DNA from: Polyangium sp. 15x6 | Lineage (GTDB): Bacteria > Myxococcota_A > Polyangia > Polyangiales > Polyangiaceae | Direction: 5' to 3' | Assembly: GCF_029960785.1 (NCBI RefSeq) | Contig: NZ_JASBQE010000012.1 | Span: 124,001 to 188,000, forward strand | Length of the DNA stretch: 64,000 bases | In this document: piece by piece, positions 27,563 through 36,348 of the stretch | How the letters are laid out: the number at the start of each line of letters is the position of its first letter | Position numbering within the stretch: the first letter of the stretch is position 1 | The notes under the pieces: generated by a model | What the model was told of the DNA's origin: nothing | The model's database searches: none | What the model saw: only the letters and a program-made list of their open reading frames with translations | Position numbers and translations under genes: made by a program

Positions 27563-29710
27563 TCAGCCGAGGTAGAGCTTCTTGACCTTGCGGCCCCGCA
27601 CGGCCCAATCGAACATGAGCCGAGTGCAGACGACGCCGGTGAACAGGCTGACCGCGATGCCCACGATGAGCGTCACGGCGAAGCCCTTGATGGGACCCGA
27701 ACCGTACTGCGCGAGGATGAGGCCCGAGATCAGCGTGGTCACGTGCCCGTCGAGGATGGCGCTGAAGGCCTTGTCGTAGCCCACGTCCACCGCCGCCCGC
27801 GGGCTCTTGCCCTGCCGCAGCTCCTCGCGGATGCGCTCGTTGATGAGCACGTTCGCGTCGACCGCGATGCCGACCGTGAGCACGAGGCCCGCGATCCCGG
27901 GCAGCGTCATCGACGCGCCGAACATCGCGAGGATCGCCACCTGGAGCACCATGTTGAAGAGCACGGCGATGTTCGCGATCGCGCCCGCGCGGCTGTAATA
28001 GACCTGCATGAACAGGAGCACGAGGATGACGCCGGCGAGGCCGCCCTTCGCGCCCTGCACGATCGCGTCCTGACCGAGCGACGGACCGATGCGCTGCTCG
28101 TTCGAGGGCGAGATCGGCGCGGGCAGCGCGCCCGAGCGCAGCACGAGCTCGAGCTTGCGCGCGTCCGTGATCTGCTGATCCACGTTCGCCGAGCCCATCG
28201 TGATCGTCGCGACACCGCCCGGGATCTTCGTCTGGATGACGGGCGCGCTCTCGACCTTCTCGTCGAGGATGATCGCGAAGCGGCGCTTGATGTTCTTCGC
28301 GGTGATGTCCTCGAAGCGATCGCCGCCGACGCTCGTCATCTTCATCTGCACGAGCCAGCCGCCGAGACCTCGATCACTCGGATCCGGCATCGCTTGCGCG
28401 TCGCTCACCATGTCGCCGGTGATCTCGGCCTTGCTGAAGAGGTAGTAGGTCCGCCAGCCGACGTCCTCGACCGTGCCCTTCTCCTCGTCGTACGACTGGT
28501 ACTTGCCGAACCCGATCTCGTGATCGTCTGGCACCGACAGCGTCGAGGTCCACTCGCGGAGCCGCGCGAGCGCCTGCCGCATGTCCTCGCCCTCCATGTG
28601 CTCGAGGACCGCGTAGGTGTTGACCTTCTGCTTGCTGGGGCCGACCGAGACCTGCTCCTGCTGGAAGCGCAGCCCCTTCACTTCCTTGTTCTTGGGGTTG
28701 CGGACCTCGGCCTCGAAGAAGTTCACCTCGTCATCGAGAAGCTTGAACTCGAGGCGCGCCGTCTGGCTGACGATCTCGCGGATCTCGGCGAACGTCTGGT
28801 CGTTGTCGCCGGGGATCTCGATGATGATGTCCTCGTCGCGCGTGGTGACGCCGGCCTCCTTGAGGCCCATGCTGTCGACGCGGCGGAGCACCGTCTCCTT
28901 CGCCTGCGCCACGGCCTTTTCGCGGATCTGGCTCTCGACGTCGCCCTTGATCCGCAGCGTGACCCGCTTCCGATCCGACGAGAACTGCCGCTGCATCTCC
29001 TGGAACGGACGCATGAACTCGTCGTTCACCTTGTCCGCGTCCGCCGTGTCCTCGAAGTGGATGAAGAGCGTGCCCGCGTTCTCGCGCGACTTCTCGACGC
29101 GAACCTTGCCGATGAGCTTCTTCAGATCGTCGACCGACGCCTGTTGCTCCGCCCCGACGAACCCGTAGGAGCGCGCGAGCGACTGGCGAACCTCGTCGTA
29201 GTATCGATCGCGCTTGTCCTTGATCGCCTCGTCGACGTCGACCGTGTAGACGAGCCTGAGGCCGCCCTTCAGATCGAGGCCGCGCACGAGGCGGAACTCG
29301 ATGTTCGAGAGCAGCCACTCGCGCACGCCGCGGTTGCCCACGCGCGCGTCCTCTTCGACCTTCGCGCGCTCCTCGGGCCCGAGACCCGAGCGATCGATGC
29401 GGCCGTACCGCTCGTCGGCGTACGTCGGGTAGATGCAGAGCCACGATCCGAGCGCGAGGAACAGGACGAACCCGGTCTTGGTGCGCCAGGAGAGATCGAT
29501 GGTGGGCAGCGCGCAGAGGAGCGCCCACGGGACGCAAAGCCCGAAGGTCGCGGTCGCCCAGAACACGTGGTAGTGCGCGGCGATCGCGGTGCAGAACGAC
29601 GCGATCGCCGACATGACGAAGACGCCGCGCTTCGACCTCTGCCACGCGCCGAGCGCGAGGGACAGCGCGCCGAGGCCGGCGAATGCGTACTGGAGGATGT
29701 TGTAGATCAT
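27563..29710 (-). CDS. secD: Protein translocase subunit SecD with an extended N terminus
   Basis: 715 residues, longer than the about 615 of E. coli SecD. The canonical body begins with a transmembrane helix near 79-97, then GLDLKGGLRLVYTVD, the large periplasmic P1 domain and the C-terminal helices with GIAVDANVLINERIREEL. Ahead of this are about 72 extra residues with three more hydrophobic spans (about 2-22, 30-50, 52-72), an unusual addition. It works with SecF and YajC in proton-driven protein export. Its place between yajC and secF matches the common operon order. Confidence 0.95.
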   Translation of the reverse strand: MIYNILQYAFAGLGALSLALGAWQRSKRGVFVMSAIASFCTAIAAHYHVFWATATFGLCVPWALLCALPTIDLSWRTKTGFVLFLALGSWLCIYPTYADERYGRIDRSGLGPEERAKVEEDARVGNRGVREWLLSNIEFRLVRGLDLKGGLRLVYTVDVDEAIKDKRDRYYDEVRQSLARSYGFVGAEQQASVDDLKKLIGKVRVEKSRENAGTLFIHFEDTADADKVNDEFMRPFQEMQRQFSSDRKRVTLRIKGDVESQIREKAVAQAKETVLRRVDSMGLKEAGVTTRDEDIIIEIPGDNDQTFAEIREIVSQTARLEFKLLDDEVNFFEAEVRNPKNKEVKGLRFQQEQVSVGPSKQKVNTYAVLEHMEGEDMRQALARLREWTSTLSVPDDHEIGFGKYQSYDEEKGTVEDVGWRTYYLFSKAEITGDMVSDAQAMPDPSDRGLGGWLVQMKMTSVGGDRFEDITAKNIKRRFAIILDEKVESAPVIQTKIPGGVATITMGSANVDQQITDARKLELVLRSGALPAPISPSNEQRIGPSLGQDAIVQGAKGGLAGVILVLLFMQVYYSRAGAIANIAVLFNMVLQVAILAMFGASMTLPGIAGLVLTVGIAVDANVLINERIREELRQGKSPRAAVDVGYDKAFSAILDGHVTTLISGLILAQYGSGPIKGFAVTLIVGIAVSLFTGVVCTRLMFDWAVRGRKVKKLYLG

Positions 29711-29765
29711 GGGAGGGTCGACTCGGGGGGGCGGTCGCGAGCCCTTCTTAGCCGAAGCGCGCGCG

Positions 29766-30194
29766 CTACGCTTTCTTTTCCTGCGCCTTGTCCTTCGCCT
29801 CGGCGGCGGGCTTCGGCTCGCCGTCCACGCCCTGGATGGCCGCCTTCAGGACCTGCACGTTCACGCCGGGCGCGATCTCCAGCTTGACGGTCCTGTCCCC
29901 GACCTCGATGAGCTTGCCGATGAGCCCCGCCTGGGTGACGACCTTGTCGCCCGGCTTCAAGGCTGCCTCGAGCTCCTTCTGCTTCTTCGACTGGTTCCGC
30001 GTCATCAGGAAGACGAAGAGAAGCGGGAGCAGGAAGAAGAGGATCGTCATCCCGCCGAAGGGCTGCCCGCCGCCGCCTCCGCCCTCGGGCGTCTGCGTGG
30101 GAGCGCCCTGGGAGGGCTGGGCAGGGGCGGGCGCGGGCGGCGCGCCCTGGCCCGGGGAGACGGTGGTCGGCTGAGACAAAAACAGCGTGGTCAC
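29766..30194 (-). CDS. yajC: Preprotein translocase accessory protein YajC
   Basis: 142 residues from a GTG at 30194. A Pro/Gln/Gly-rich N terminus of about 47 residues precedes a single transmembrane helix (MTILFFLLPLLFVFLMTRNQ). The conserved YajC cytoplasmic part follows (KKQKELEAALKPGDKVVTQAG, GKLIEVGDRTVKLEIAPGV). Most YajC proteins are about 100-110 residues, so the disordered front end is extra. It is the first gene of yajC-secD-secF, whose products associate with SecYEG. Confidence 0.92.
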   Translation of the reverse strand: MTTLFLSQPTTVSPGQGAPPAPAPAQPSQGAPTQTPEGGGGGGQPFGGMTILFFLLPLLFVFLMTRNQSKKQKELEAALKPGDKVVTQAGLIGKLIEVGDRTVKLEIAPGVNVQVLKAAIQGVDGEPKPAAEAKDKAQEKKA

Positions 30195-30468
30195 GAGGCG
30201 GTAACCTCCACGGGGACGAAGCTCGGCTCCCCGAATGCGAGCCCCCGATCATTCGGAAAGCGGCCGTCCATACCCACGATCGAGGTTCCACGCAAGGAAC
30301 GGCCGGAGACCCTGGAACAAATGGTCGGCCCCTCCCCGGCCCTCACCGCCCGGCCCCCCCTCCCGAACCCTGCCTTTCGTTTTTTTTCTTGACCAGGTCG
30401 CAAGGGCCTGGTACCGATGCGCCTCCCTCGACGCACCGCACATCGGCGGGCGGCGGAGGAAGCGGTAC

Positions 30469-30540
<72 letters not shown>

Positions 30541-31009
30541 CAAAGTTTCGGCACGAGGACCTTTCCGCAGGTTCCCGCCTCCGGGCGGATGTCACCTGCC
30601 CGTCCTCGTGAGGACCTTTGGGGTCAGTCAGAACGGAACCGCGGCGCACGCCGAGCGAGCGGCTCACGTCGTGCACATGACGTTGGGCGTGCAAAGGCCG
30701 CTCGCGCACGCAGAACGCGCCGCCGCCCCGGACCAAGCGGAGAGCGCCGAGCGCGGCACGAAGTCCCGTGCCGCCGCGCCTCCGCGCCCCCTGCCCCTCC
30801 CGGCCCACGCGTTCGCCCTCCCGGTCGACCTTCCCCGGTGGAGAACGAGCGCTGGGCGTGACTTCGGGCCCGGAGGCAGCTTCCGCCCGTTGATAACGGG
30901 GACCATCCGGGCGAGATTGTGTAGGCCCTGCACCCGTCATCCCGACGGGCAAGCGCGGCTGACCGTGGATTGTCAGTAGATCACAAGCAAGGAGACAGCG
31001 AGACCACAC
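30541..31009 (+). other. Gap between tRNA-Val and infC
   Basis: 469 bases with no convincing gene on either strand; the open frames here are opposite-strand or out-of-frame readings of GC-rich DNA. It must contain the infC promoter and a leader. I see a weak TTGATA (30890-30895) but no good -10. An AAGGAG (30989-30994) lies 15 bases before the infC ATG, slightly far for a ribosome site. Confidence 0.4.
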
Positions 31010-31729
31010 ATGAGCATGCGACGCTTCGACCCTCGACAGGCCCAACGAGGACCGCAGATCCGAATCAATCAGCGAATCCGGGTTCCGGAAATCCGGGTCA
31101 TCGGGGAAGAGGGCGAGATGCTCGGCATCATGCCGACCCACGAGGCCCTGCGGCGCGCCCAGGAGCGAGGCCTCGATCTGGTGGAGGTCAATCCCAAGGC
31201 CGATCCGCCCGTCTGCAAGATCCTCGACTTCGGCAAGTACAAGTACGACGAGAAGAAGAAGGCGCGCGAGGCGAAGCGCAAGCAGAGCGTGGTCGAGATC
31301 AAGGAAATCAAGCTCCGCCCGAAGACGGACGATCACGACCTCCAGTTCAAGACGCGCGCTGCGCTGCGCTTCATCGAGGCCGGCCACAAGGTCAAGTTCA
31401 CCGTGCGCTTCCGCGGTCGCGAGATCACGCATCCCGAGAAGGCGCAGGAGCAGCTCGACTGGATCGTGCAGCAGTGCGACGAGCTGGCGAACGTCGAGGT
31501 GCGTCCCGTCATGGAGCAGCGCACGATGACGCTGCTCATGGCGCCGAAGCCGGCCGTCATGCAGAAGGTCGCGCAGGCACGCGCCGCCGCCGAGAAGGCG
31601 CGGCAGAAGGCCCTCCAGGAGGGCCGCGCTGCGCCGGCCCTCAACGAGCAGGACGAAGCGCTCCGCAAGCTCGAGGAGCAGCTCGACGAAGAGGATGATG
31701 ACGAGGATGACGACGAGGAAGGGAGCTAG
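31010..31729 (+). CDS. infC: Translation initiation factor IF-3 with acidic C-terminal extension
   Basis: 239 residues against about 180 in E. coli. The N domain (RINQRIRVPEIRVIGEEGE), the linker helix (KYKYDEKKKAREAKRK) and the C domain (EIKLRPKTDDHDLQFKTRAA, VEVRPVMEQRTMTLLMAPK) are all standard, so it should bind the 30S subunit and proofread initiation. After about residue 181 there is a tail of about 58 residues: Ala/Gln-rich helix, then LEEQLDEEDDDEDDDEEGS. A long C-terminal tail is known in Myxococcus xanthus IF3 (the dsg product), where it matters for development. rpmI and rplT, which usually follow infC, are absent; a PDZ protein gene overlaps its end. Confidence 0.95.
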   Translation: MSMRRFDPRQAQRGPQIRINQRIRVPEIRVIGEEGEMLGIMPTHEALRRAQERGLDLVEVNPKADPPVCKILDFGKYKYDEKKKAREAKRKQSVVEIKEIKLRPKTDDHDLQFKTRAALRFIEAGHKVKFTVRFRGREITHPEKAQEQLDWIVQQCDELANVEVRPVMEQRTMTLLMAPKPAVMQKVAQARAAAEKARQKALQEGRAAPALNEQDEALRKLEEQLDEEDDDEDDDEEGS

Positions 31730-32489
31730 TCCGCTCTCTTCATCGAACGTCCGCGGTGAGCGGCGAACGGACCTCGTTCGCTTGCTCGCCGCGATCCTCA
31801 TCGTCCTTCCGCTCGTCACCCTTCCTTTCGCGACACGCACGCTCGTCGACCGCGGCGCCTCTTCGCTCGGCGCGCAGCTCGCCGACGCACTCGATCGCGC
31901 GTTCGCCTGGCGAAACGCCGAGGAGACGGGCGCCCCCGCGCACGGCCCCGACGCACTCGATCTCGGACTCGATCTCCCGCACGTACCCGGCCTCGACGTG
32001 CTTCCGGCACCCGCCGAGCCGCCGAGCGACACGCGCGCCCCCGCGAGGACGCGCGCCCCCGCGAGGAAAGGTTCGTCCGTACGAACCCCCGCGCCGCGCG
32101 GCGGCATTCATGTTCGCGCCGACGTCGTGGCGCGCGCGGTGCAGAGCGGCGTCATCCCGTCGGGCGTGCCCGTGCCCGCGAGCGGACCGAGGCCCGCGGG
32201 CATCGCGCTCCAGGGCGTGGGCGGCTTCGGCGCGGGCCTTCGCGACGGCGACGTGCTCACGCGGATCGGCGGCGCGCCGGCGACCTCGGTGGGCATGGTC
32301 ATCGGCGCGGTCGCGGGCGCGCTCAAGCACGGCGCGAAGGTGATCACGGGCGAGGTTTGGCGCGGCGATCAGCGGCTCACGGTGGCCGTCGAGGTCCCGC
32401 CGATCGGTCGGCAAGGTGTGCCTGGCCGCGCGAGGCCGAAGCCCCGCGCCCCGACCAAGCGCGCTCAGGGCCCGAACAACCCGCCGTAG
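31695..32489 (+). CDS. Membrane-anchored PDZ domain protein
   Basis: 264 residues from ATG 31695; starts at 31698 and 31707 are also possible. All of these lie inside the end of infC in another frame, within the run encoding its Asp/Glu tail, so the start is overlapped by 35 bases. A transmembrane helix (about 28-48, LLAAILIVLPLVTLPFATRTL) is followed by a Pro/Ala/Arg linker and a PDZ-like domain (about 140-240, GVGGFGAGLRDGDVLTRIGG). The layout resembles type II secretion GspC proteins or other PDZ tethers, but no protease domain is present. The 3' end overlaps the convergent kinase gene by 25 bases. Confidence 0.7.
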   Translation: MMTRMTTRKGASPLSSSNVRGERRTDLVRLLAAILIVLPLVTLPFATRTLVDRGASSLGAQLADALDRAFAWRNAEETGAPAHGPDALDLGLDLPHVPGLDVLPAPAEPPSDTRAPARTRAPARKGSSVRTPAPRGGIHVRADVVARAVQSGVIPSGVPVPASGPRPAGIALQGVGGFGAGLRDGDVLTRIGGAPATSVGMVIGAVAGALKHGAKVITGEVWRGDQRLTVAVEVPPIGRQGVPGRARPKPRAPTKRAQGPNNPP

Positions 32490-34318
32490 TACGCGCTCGC
32501 CGCGAGCAGGAGAACCGCCGCGGCGACGTAGATCCACATCACGTTGCTGCTCGCGGCCGCGGGTGCTGGCTTCGTGATGTGCGCCTTCTTCGCGACCGCG
32601 GCCGTGCTCTCCTTGCTGAGCTTCGCCTCGGCGCGCTTCTTCCCCTTCGCGCTCGCCTTCCCTGCCTTGCCGGATTTGCCCGCGGCGTCCTGCTCCTTCG
32701 TGGGCGACGGCGTCCTCGTCGCGACCGGCGCGCTCTCGATGGCGCTCTCCTCGGCCTTGGCCTGCGGCGTCTCCTTGACCGTCTCGGCCGGCTCGCTGAT
32801 GACCGCGCCTTCGTCCGCCTTGGCTTGCGGCGTCGCCTTGACCGTCTCGGCTGGCAGGCTCTCGGCCTTCTGGCTCTCGACCGGCGCGCCATCTTCCGCC
32901 TTGGCTTGCGGCGTCGCCTTGACCGTCTCGGCCGGCAGGCTCTCGGCCTTCAAGCTCTCGGCGCCTTTGCTCTCGGCCTTCAAGCTCTCGGCGCCTTTGC
33001 TCTCGGCGGCCGTGCTCTCGGCCGCTTTGTTCTCGGCCTCCGTGCTCTCGGCTGCTTTGTTCTCGACGGCCGTGTTCTCGGCTGGCTTGCTCGGGACCGG
33101 CTTGCTCTCCGGCTCGGGTTCGCTCCTCGCCGACGCGGGACCGAGCAGCGCCGAGCGCGCCTCGCTGCTCAGCGGCGCGAGCTCCATTTCCTCGGCCCAT
33201 TTGCCGATGTCTTCGAAGTGCGACACGCGCCCGCGCGGCCGCTCTTCGGCGGGCGGCGCCTCTGCGTTGATCTCCGGCTTCGACTTCTCCCTCGGCGCGC
33301 CGGACCGCGGGTCGTCTTGCAGCGAGTTGAACTCGAGCTGCGCCGCTTCGATCAGCTTGTGCAGCGTCGTGTCTATTTCCTGGGCCGTGGTTTTACGCAG
33401 CGCAACGGTCCCGCTCACGAGCTCGGCGACGTCGTGCGCGCCGACGGGCCTTCCGAACTTGAACAAAAAGCCGTTCAGGGCGCGGCCGAGCTCGCGCGCG
33501 CTCGGGTAGCGCTTCTCCGGATCGCGGGCGAGCGCGCGGTGGATGATCTTCTCGAGCTCCGGCGGCACGTCCTTGTTGAGCTGCGCGAGCGGCGGCACGA
33601 CGGCTTCGCGCACCCGCATCACCGTCTGCAGATCGTTGTCGCCGTGGAAGAGCCGCTTTTGCGCGAGGATCTCCCACAGGATGATCCCCACGGCGAACAC
33701 GTCCGTGCGCACGTCGACCTCGAGCCCTTGTGTCGCCTCGGGCGAGAGGTAGCCGAACTTTCCTTTCACGATGCCGGGCTCGCTCTTCTCGAGCTGGCTC
33801 GTCGCTTTCGCGAGCCCGAAATCGACGATCTTGATCTCGCCGTATTTCGTGATGAGCACGTTTGCTGGCGAGACGTCGCGGTGCACGATGCGGAGCGGCT
33901 GGCCCTCGGGGTTTTTCGCCTCGTGCGCGTAGGCGAGCCCCTCGCAGATCCTCTCGGCGATGTGGACGGCGACCTCCACCGGGAAGGGCCGCTTCATCTT
34001 GCGGAGGTATTCGATGACGGCTTTCAGGTCCGAGCCATCGACGTACTCCATCACGATGAAGTACGCGTTATCGCCGACGCCGATGTCGAATACCTGGGCG
34101 ACATTCGAATGCGTGAGGTTCGCCGAGAGGCGCGCCTCGTCGAGGAACATCGCGATGAAGCGCTTCTTCTCCGAGAGGTGGGGCAAGACCTTCTTGATCG
34201 CCACCCGCTTCTTGAATCCCTCGATCCCCGCGCTCTCCGCGAGGAACACCTCGGCCATGCCGCCGGACGCGAGGCGATCGAGGACGCGGTACCGCTGCTG
34301 CTGATGCCCCTGCTTCAT
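32465..34318 (-). CDS. Serine/threonine protein kinase with C-terminal membrane anchor
   Basis: 617 residues from ATG 34318. The Hanks-type kinase domain (10-290) has LASGGMAEVFLAE, AIKKV (Lys42/43), HRDVSPANV (146-154, with Ser replacing the catalytic-loop Lys, a frequent myxobacterial form) and DFG (166-168). A long low-complexity region (about 390-570) is built of ESKGAESLKAE and ETVKATPQAKAE repeats. A single transmembrane helix ends the protein (about 593-612), so the kinase is tethered by its C terminus with almost nothing outside. A tethered cytoplasmic kinase is expected; its trigger and targets are unknown. Confidence 0.9.
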   Translation of the reverse strand: MKQGHQQQRYRVLDRLASGGMAEVFLAESAGIEGFKKRVAIKKVLPHLSEKKRFIAMFLDEARLSANLTHSNVAQVFDIGVGDNAYFIVMEYVDGSDLKAVIEYLRKMKRPFPVEVAVHIAERICEGLAYAHEAKNPEGQPLRIVHRDVSPANVLITKYGEIKIVDFGLAKATSQLEKSEPGIVKGKFGYLSPEATQGLEVDVRTDVFAVGIILWEILAQKRLFHGDNDLQTVMRVREAVVPPLAQLNKDVPPELEKIIHRALARDPEKRYPSARELGRALNGFLFKFGRPVGAHDVAELVSGTVALRKTTAQEIDTTLHKLIEAAQLEFNSLQDDPRSGAPREKSKPEINAEAPPAEERPRGRVSHFEDIGKWAEEMELAPLSSEARSALLGPASARSEPEPESKPVPSKPAENTAVENKAAESTEAENKAAESTAAESKGAESLKAESKGAESLKAESLPAETVKATPQAKAEDGAPVESQKAESLPAETVKATPQAKADEGAVISEPAETVKETPQAKAEESAIESAPVATRTPSPTKEQDAAGKSGKAGKASAKGKKRAEAKLSKESTAAVAKKAHITKPAPAAASSNVMWIYVAAAVLLLAASAYYGGLFGP

Positions 34319-34475
34319 GCCAGACGAGGACTACCCTCTCCTCGGCCGCCGGTCGAGCCCGCGCGCCGGGATCTGGCATCCTACCACGACGGAGCCGCGA
34401 GACGGATCCAGGAAGGACATCCCGCGCGCACTTCTCCCTTGCCTCGGGGAAGCGCCCGTTCGTAGGCTGGCCTTC

Positions 34476-35111
34476 ATGCTTCGACCTCGATCGAATTGGG
34501 GAATCCTTCTCGTTTCGGCCTTCCTCGTGACCACGCTCCCCGCGGCCTGCGGGAGCGAGGTCGACGGCGGAAACGGCGGAAACGGCGGCAGCGGTGGCAG
34601 CGGCGGCGCGGGCGGCGCGGGCGGCGCTCCGAATTTCGGCGCCTGCAGCGGACCGGGTCAGTGTACCCTCGTCAAGAATACCTGCTGCGGCACGTGCAGC
34701 GAGCCCACGCTCGCCGACGTCGAGCCCGTGCACGTCGATCAGGTCGACGAATACAACACCTTCGTTTGTCCAGAGCCCTCGGCCTGCCCCGCCTGCGCGG
34801 GCGCGCCGAACCCCGGCCTCTTCGCGTATTGCGAGGCCGGGGGCTGCGCGGAGGCCGACGTCGCAGAGCACGCGTTCAGCGAATGCACGACCGCCGCCGA
34901 TTGCACGCTCCGGTTCGGCTCGAGCTGCTGCGAGCCTTGCGTGGGGGGCGTGCCCGACCTCGTCGCGATCGCGTCGAGCTCCCTCCAGGCGCTCTTCGAT
35001 CTCGTCTGCCCGCCCGAGTCTGCATGCCCGCCCTGCGCCCCTGTTCATCCGTCCGAATGGAAGGCCGATTGCGTGGCCGGCCATTGCGCGGTCGTCCCGG
35101 CCATGCCTTGA
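34476..35111 (+). CDS. Cysteine-rich lipoprotein
   Basis: 211 residues. ATG 34476 was chosen because it gives a canonical lipoprotein signal (LLVSAFLVTTLPAAC). After the Cys comes a GGNGGNGGSGGSGGAGG linker typical of myxobacterial surface lipoproteins. The mature part has two similar Cys-rich halves: CTLVKNTCCGTCSEP...CPEPSACPACAG and CTLRFGSSCCEPCVGG...CPPESACPPCAP. They look like an internal duplication with disulfide-rich folds. Function is unknown. It is divergent from the Ser/Thr kinase and convergent with the next lipoprotein. Confidence 0.75.
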   Translation: MLRPRSNWGILLVSAFLVTTLPAACGSEVDGGNGGNGGSGGSGGAGGAGGAPNFGACSGPGQCTLVKNTCCGTCSEPTLADVEPVHVDQVDEYNTFVCPEPSACPACAGAPNPGLFAYCEAGGCAEADVAEHAFSECTTAADCTLRFGSSCCEPCVGGVPDLVAIASSSLQALFDLVCPPESACPPCAPVHPSEWKADCVAGHCAVVPAMP

Positions 35112-35125
35112 GGCCCTGGCCGGGA
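35095..35125. terminator. Hairpin spanning the stop of the Cys-rich lipoprotein gene
   Basis: A 9-bp perfect stem (35095-35103 with 35117-35125) overlaps the stop codon and lies between two convergent genes, so it could terminate both. Confidence 0.45.
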
Positions 35126-35144
35126 CGCACCTTCTCGAATCCGC

Positions 35145-36260
35145 TCAGTGACGCGCGCGCTCGCCGGGCGTGAGGCCGACGATTTCCTCGCCCGACGCCT
35201 TTTCGGCCGGCGCCTCGTCGCGCTTGGCCGCGACGGCCATCGTCACGGGGAAGCTCTTCTTTGCGCCTCCGACCTCCACGAAAATCGTCGCCTTTCCTGC
35301 CGCGAGCGCCTTGACCACCCCGCACGCCTCGGCGGCGTAATTCACCTCGATCGAGCCTTCGCCCGACATCACCCACCCGGAGAGGCCCGCCACCGCGCGC
35401 CCGTTCGAGACGCCCCGGAAACACACGTTGCGCCCCGAGCCCACGGGCAACGGCTTCGCGAGGTCCGCGCTGACGGTGTTCTTCACGGCGACGATATCGT
35501 CGAGCACGTCCACGATGGGCATCGTCACGGAGACCGGCGCGCCCGCCCCCGCGACCACGCTCGCGCTCACGGTCCCGGCCGCGCCCACCGTGAGGATACG
35601 CTTGTCCCACTCCGGCACCGCCGCGACCTCCTCTTTCGCGTCCCCCGTGATCGTCACGGTCATGCTTTCGTCGACGAGGCCCGCGCCGTCGGCGCTCTGC
35701 AGCGCGACGCCGAGGCGCACGCTCGACCCCTTGAACAGCGCCAGATCGAACTTGCCCGCGGCTTCGGGATCGAAGAACGACATCGGCGTCTCGGTGAGGC
35801 GCACCGACGCGATCGGGAGGACCTCGAGCTCGATCCGATCGTGCAGCGCGCCCGTGTCGACGTCGAGGATCCGCAAAAAGCCCGATCCCGCCGCGGCGCC
35901 GCGCAGCGTGACGCGCGGCGCTGCGAGCTCCGCGATCTCGAGCGGCGAAGATGCTTCGGCGTCGAAGGGCGCGAAGGCCTGCTTGCCCTCCGAATCGCGA
36001 TGGACGATGAACTCCTGCGTCCCGCCTTCCGCGGTCGCGCGCGGGGCGCCCCCGAAAATGTCGTCGAAGAGAGAGGCGCCCCGGAAGAACAGGCCATTCG
36101 GCGTATCGGACGAGCACGTTTCACCCGCCGGACAGACCGTCTCGCAAGACGGCGTGAAGCACTGATCATTGGAGAGGGCGCGCTCTCCGGGCGCCGACAA
36201 CTGGCACCCTGACAGGAAGATCATGGTCGAGAAGGCAAGAATGACCGATTGATGGCTCAT
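35145..36260 (-). CDS. Lipoprotein with Ig-like beta domains
   Basis: 371 residues. ATG 36260 was preferred over 36278 because it gives a clean signal (SVILAFSTMIFLSGC). A short Cys-rich patch (CFTPSCETVCPAGETC) follows, then mostly beta-strand sequence with several Val/Ala-rich repeats resembling bacterial Ig-like (Big-type) domains. An outer-membrane, surface-exposed location is inferred. It diverges from the haem-motif lipoprotein gene with 88 bp between starts. Confidence 0.7.
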   Translation of the reverse strand: MSHQSVILAFSTMIFLSGCQLSAPGERALSNDQCFTPSCETVCPAGETCSSDTPNGLFFRGASLFDDIFGGAPRATAEGGTQEFIVHRDSEGKQAFAPFDAEASSPLEIAELAAPRVTLRGAAAGSGFLRILDVDTGALHDRIELEVLPIASVRLTETPMSFFDPEAAGKFDLALFKGSSVRLGVALQSADGAGLVDESMTVTITGDAKEEVAAVPEWDKRILTVGAAGTVSASVVAGAGAPVSVTMPIVDVLDDIVAVKNTVSADLAKPLPVGSGRNVCFRGVSNGRAVAGLSGWVMSGEGSIEVNYAAEACGVVKALAAGKATIFVEVGGAKKSFPVTMAVAAKRDEAPAEKASGEEIVGLTPGERARH

Positions 36261-36348
36261 GCGGCCGCACTTTGGCAAACGCCGTGCCGCGCACGCGGAC
36301 GACCTTCACCCTTGCGACCTCGTTCTCCTCCCCTGTAGCATTGCCTTT

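Noticed and set aside
26966-29887. Long + strand open frame (973 codons) over secF/secD
   Set aside because: It lies opposite clearly assigned secDF with conserved motifs, and the translation shows no family.
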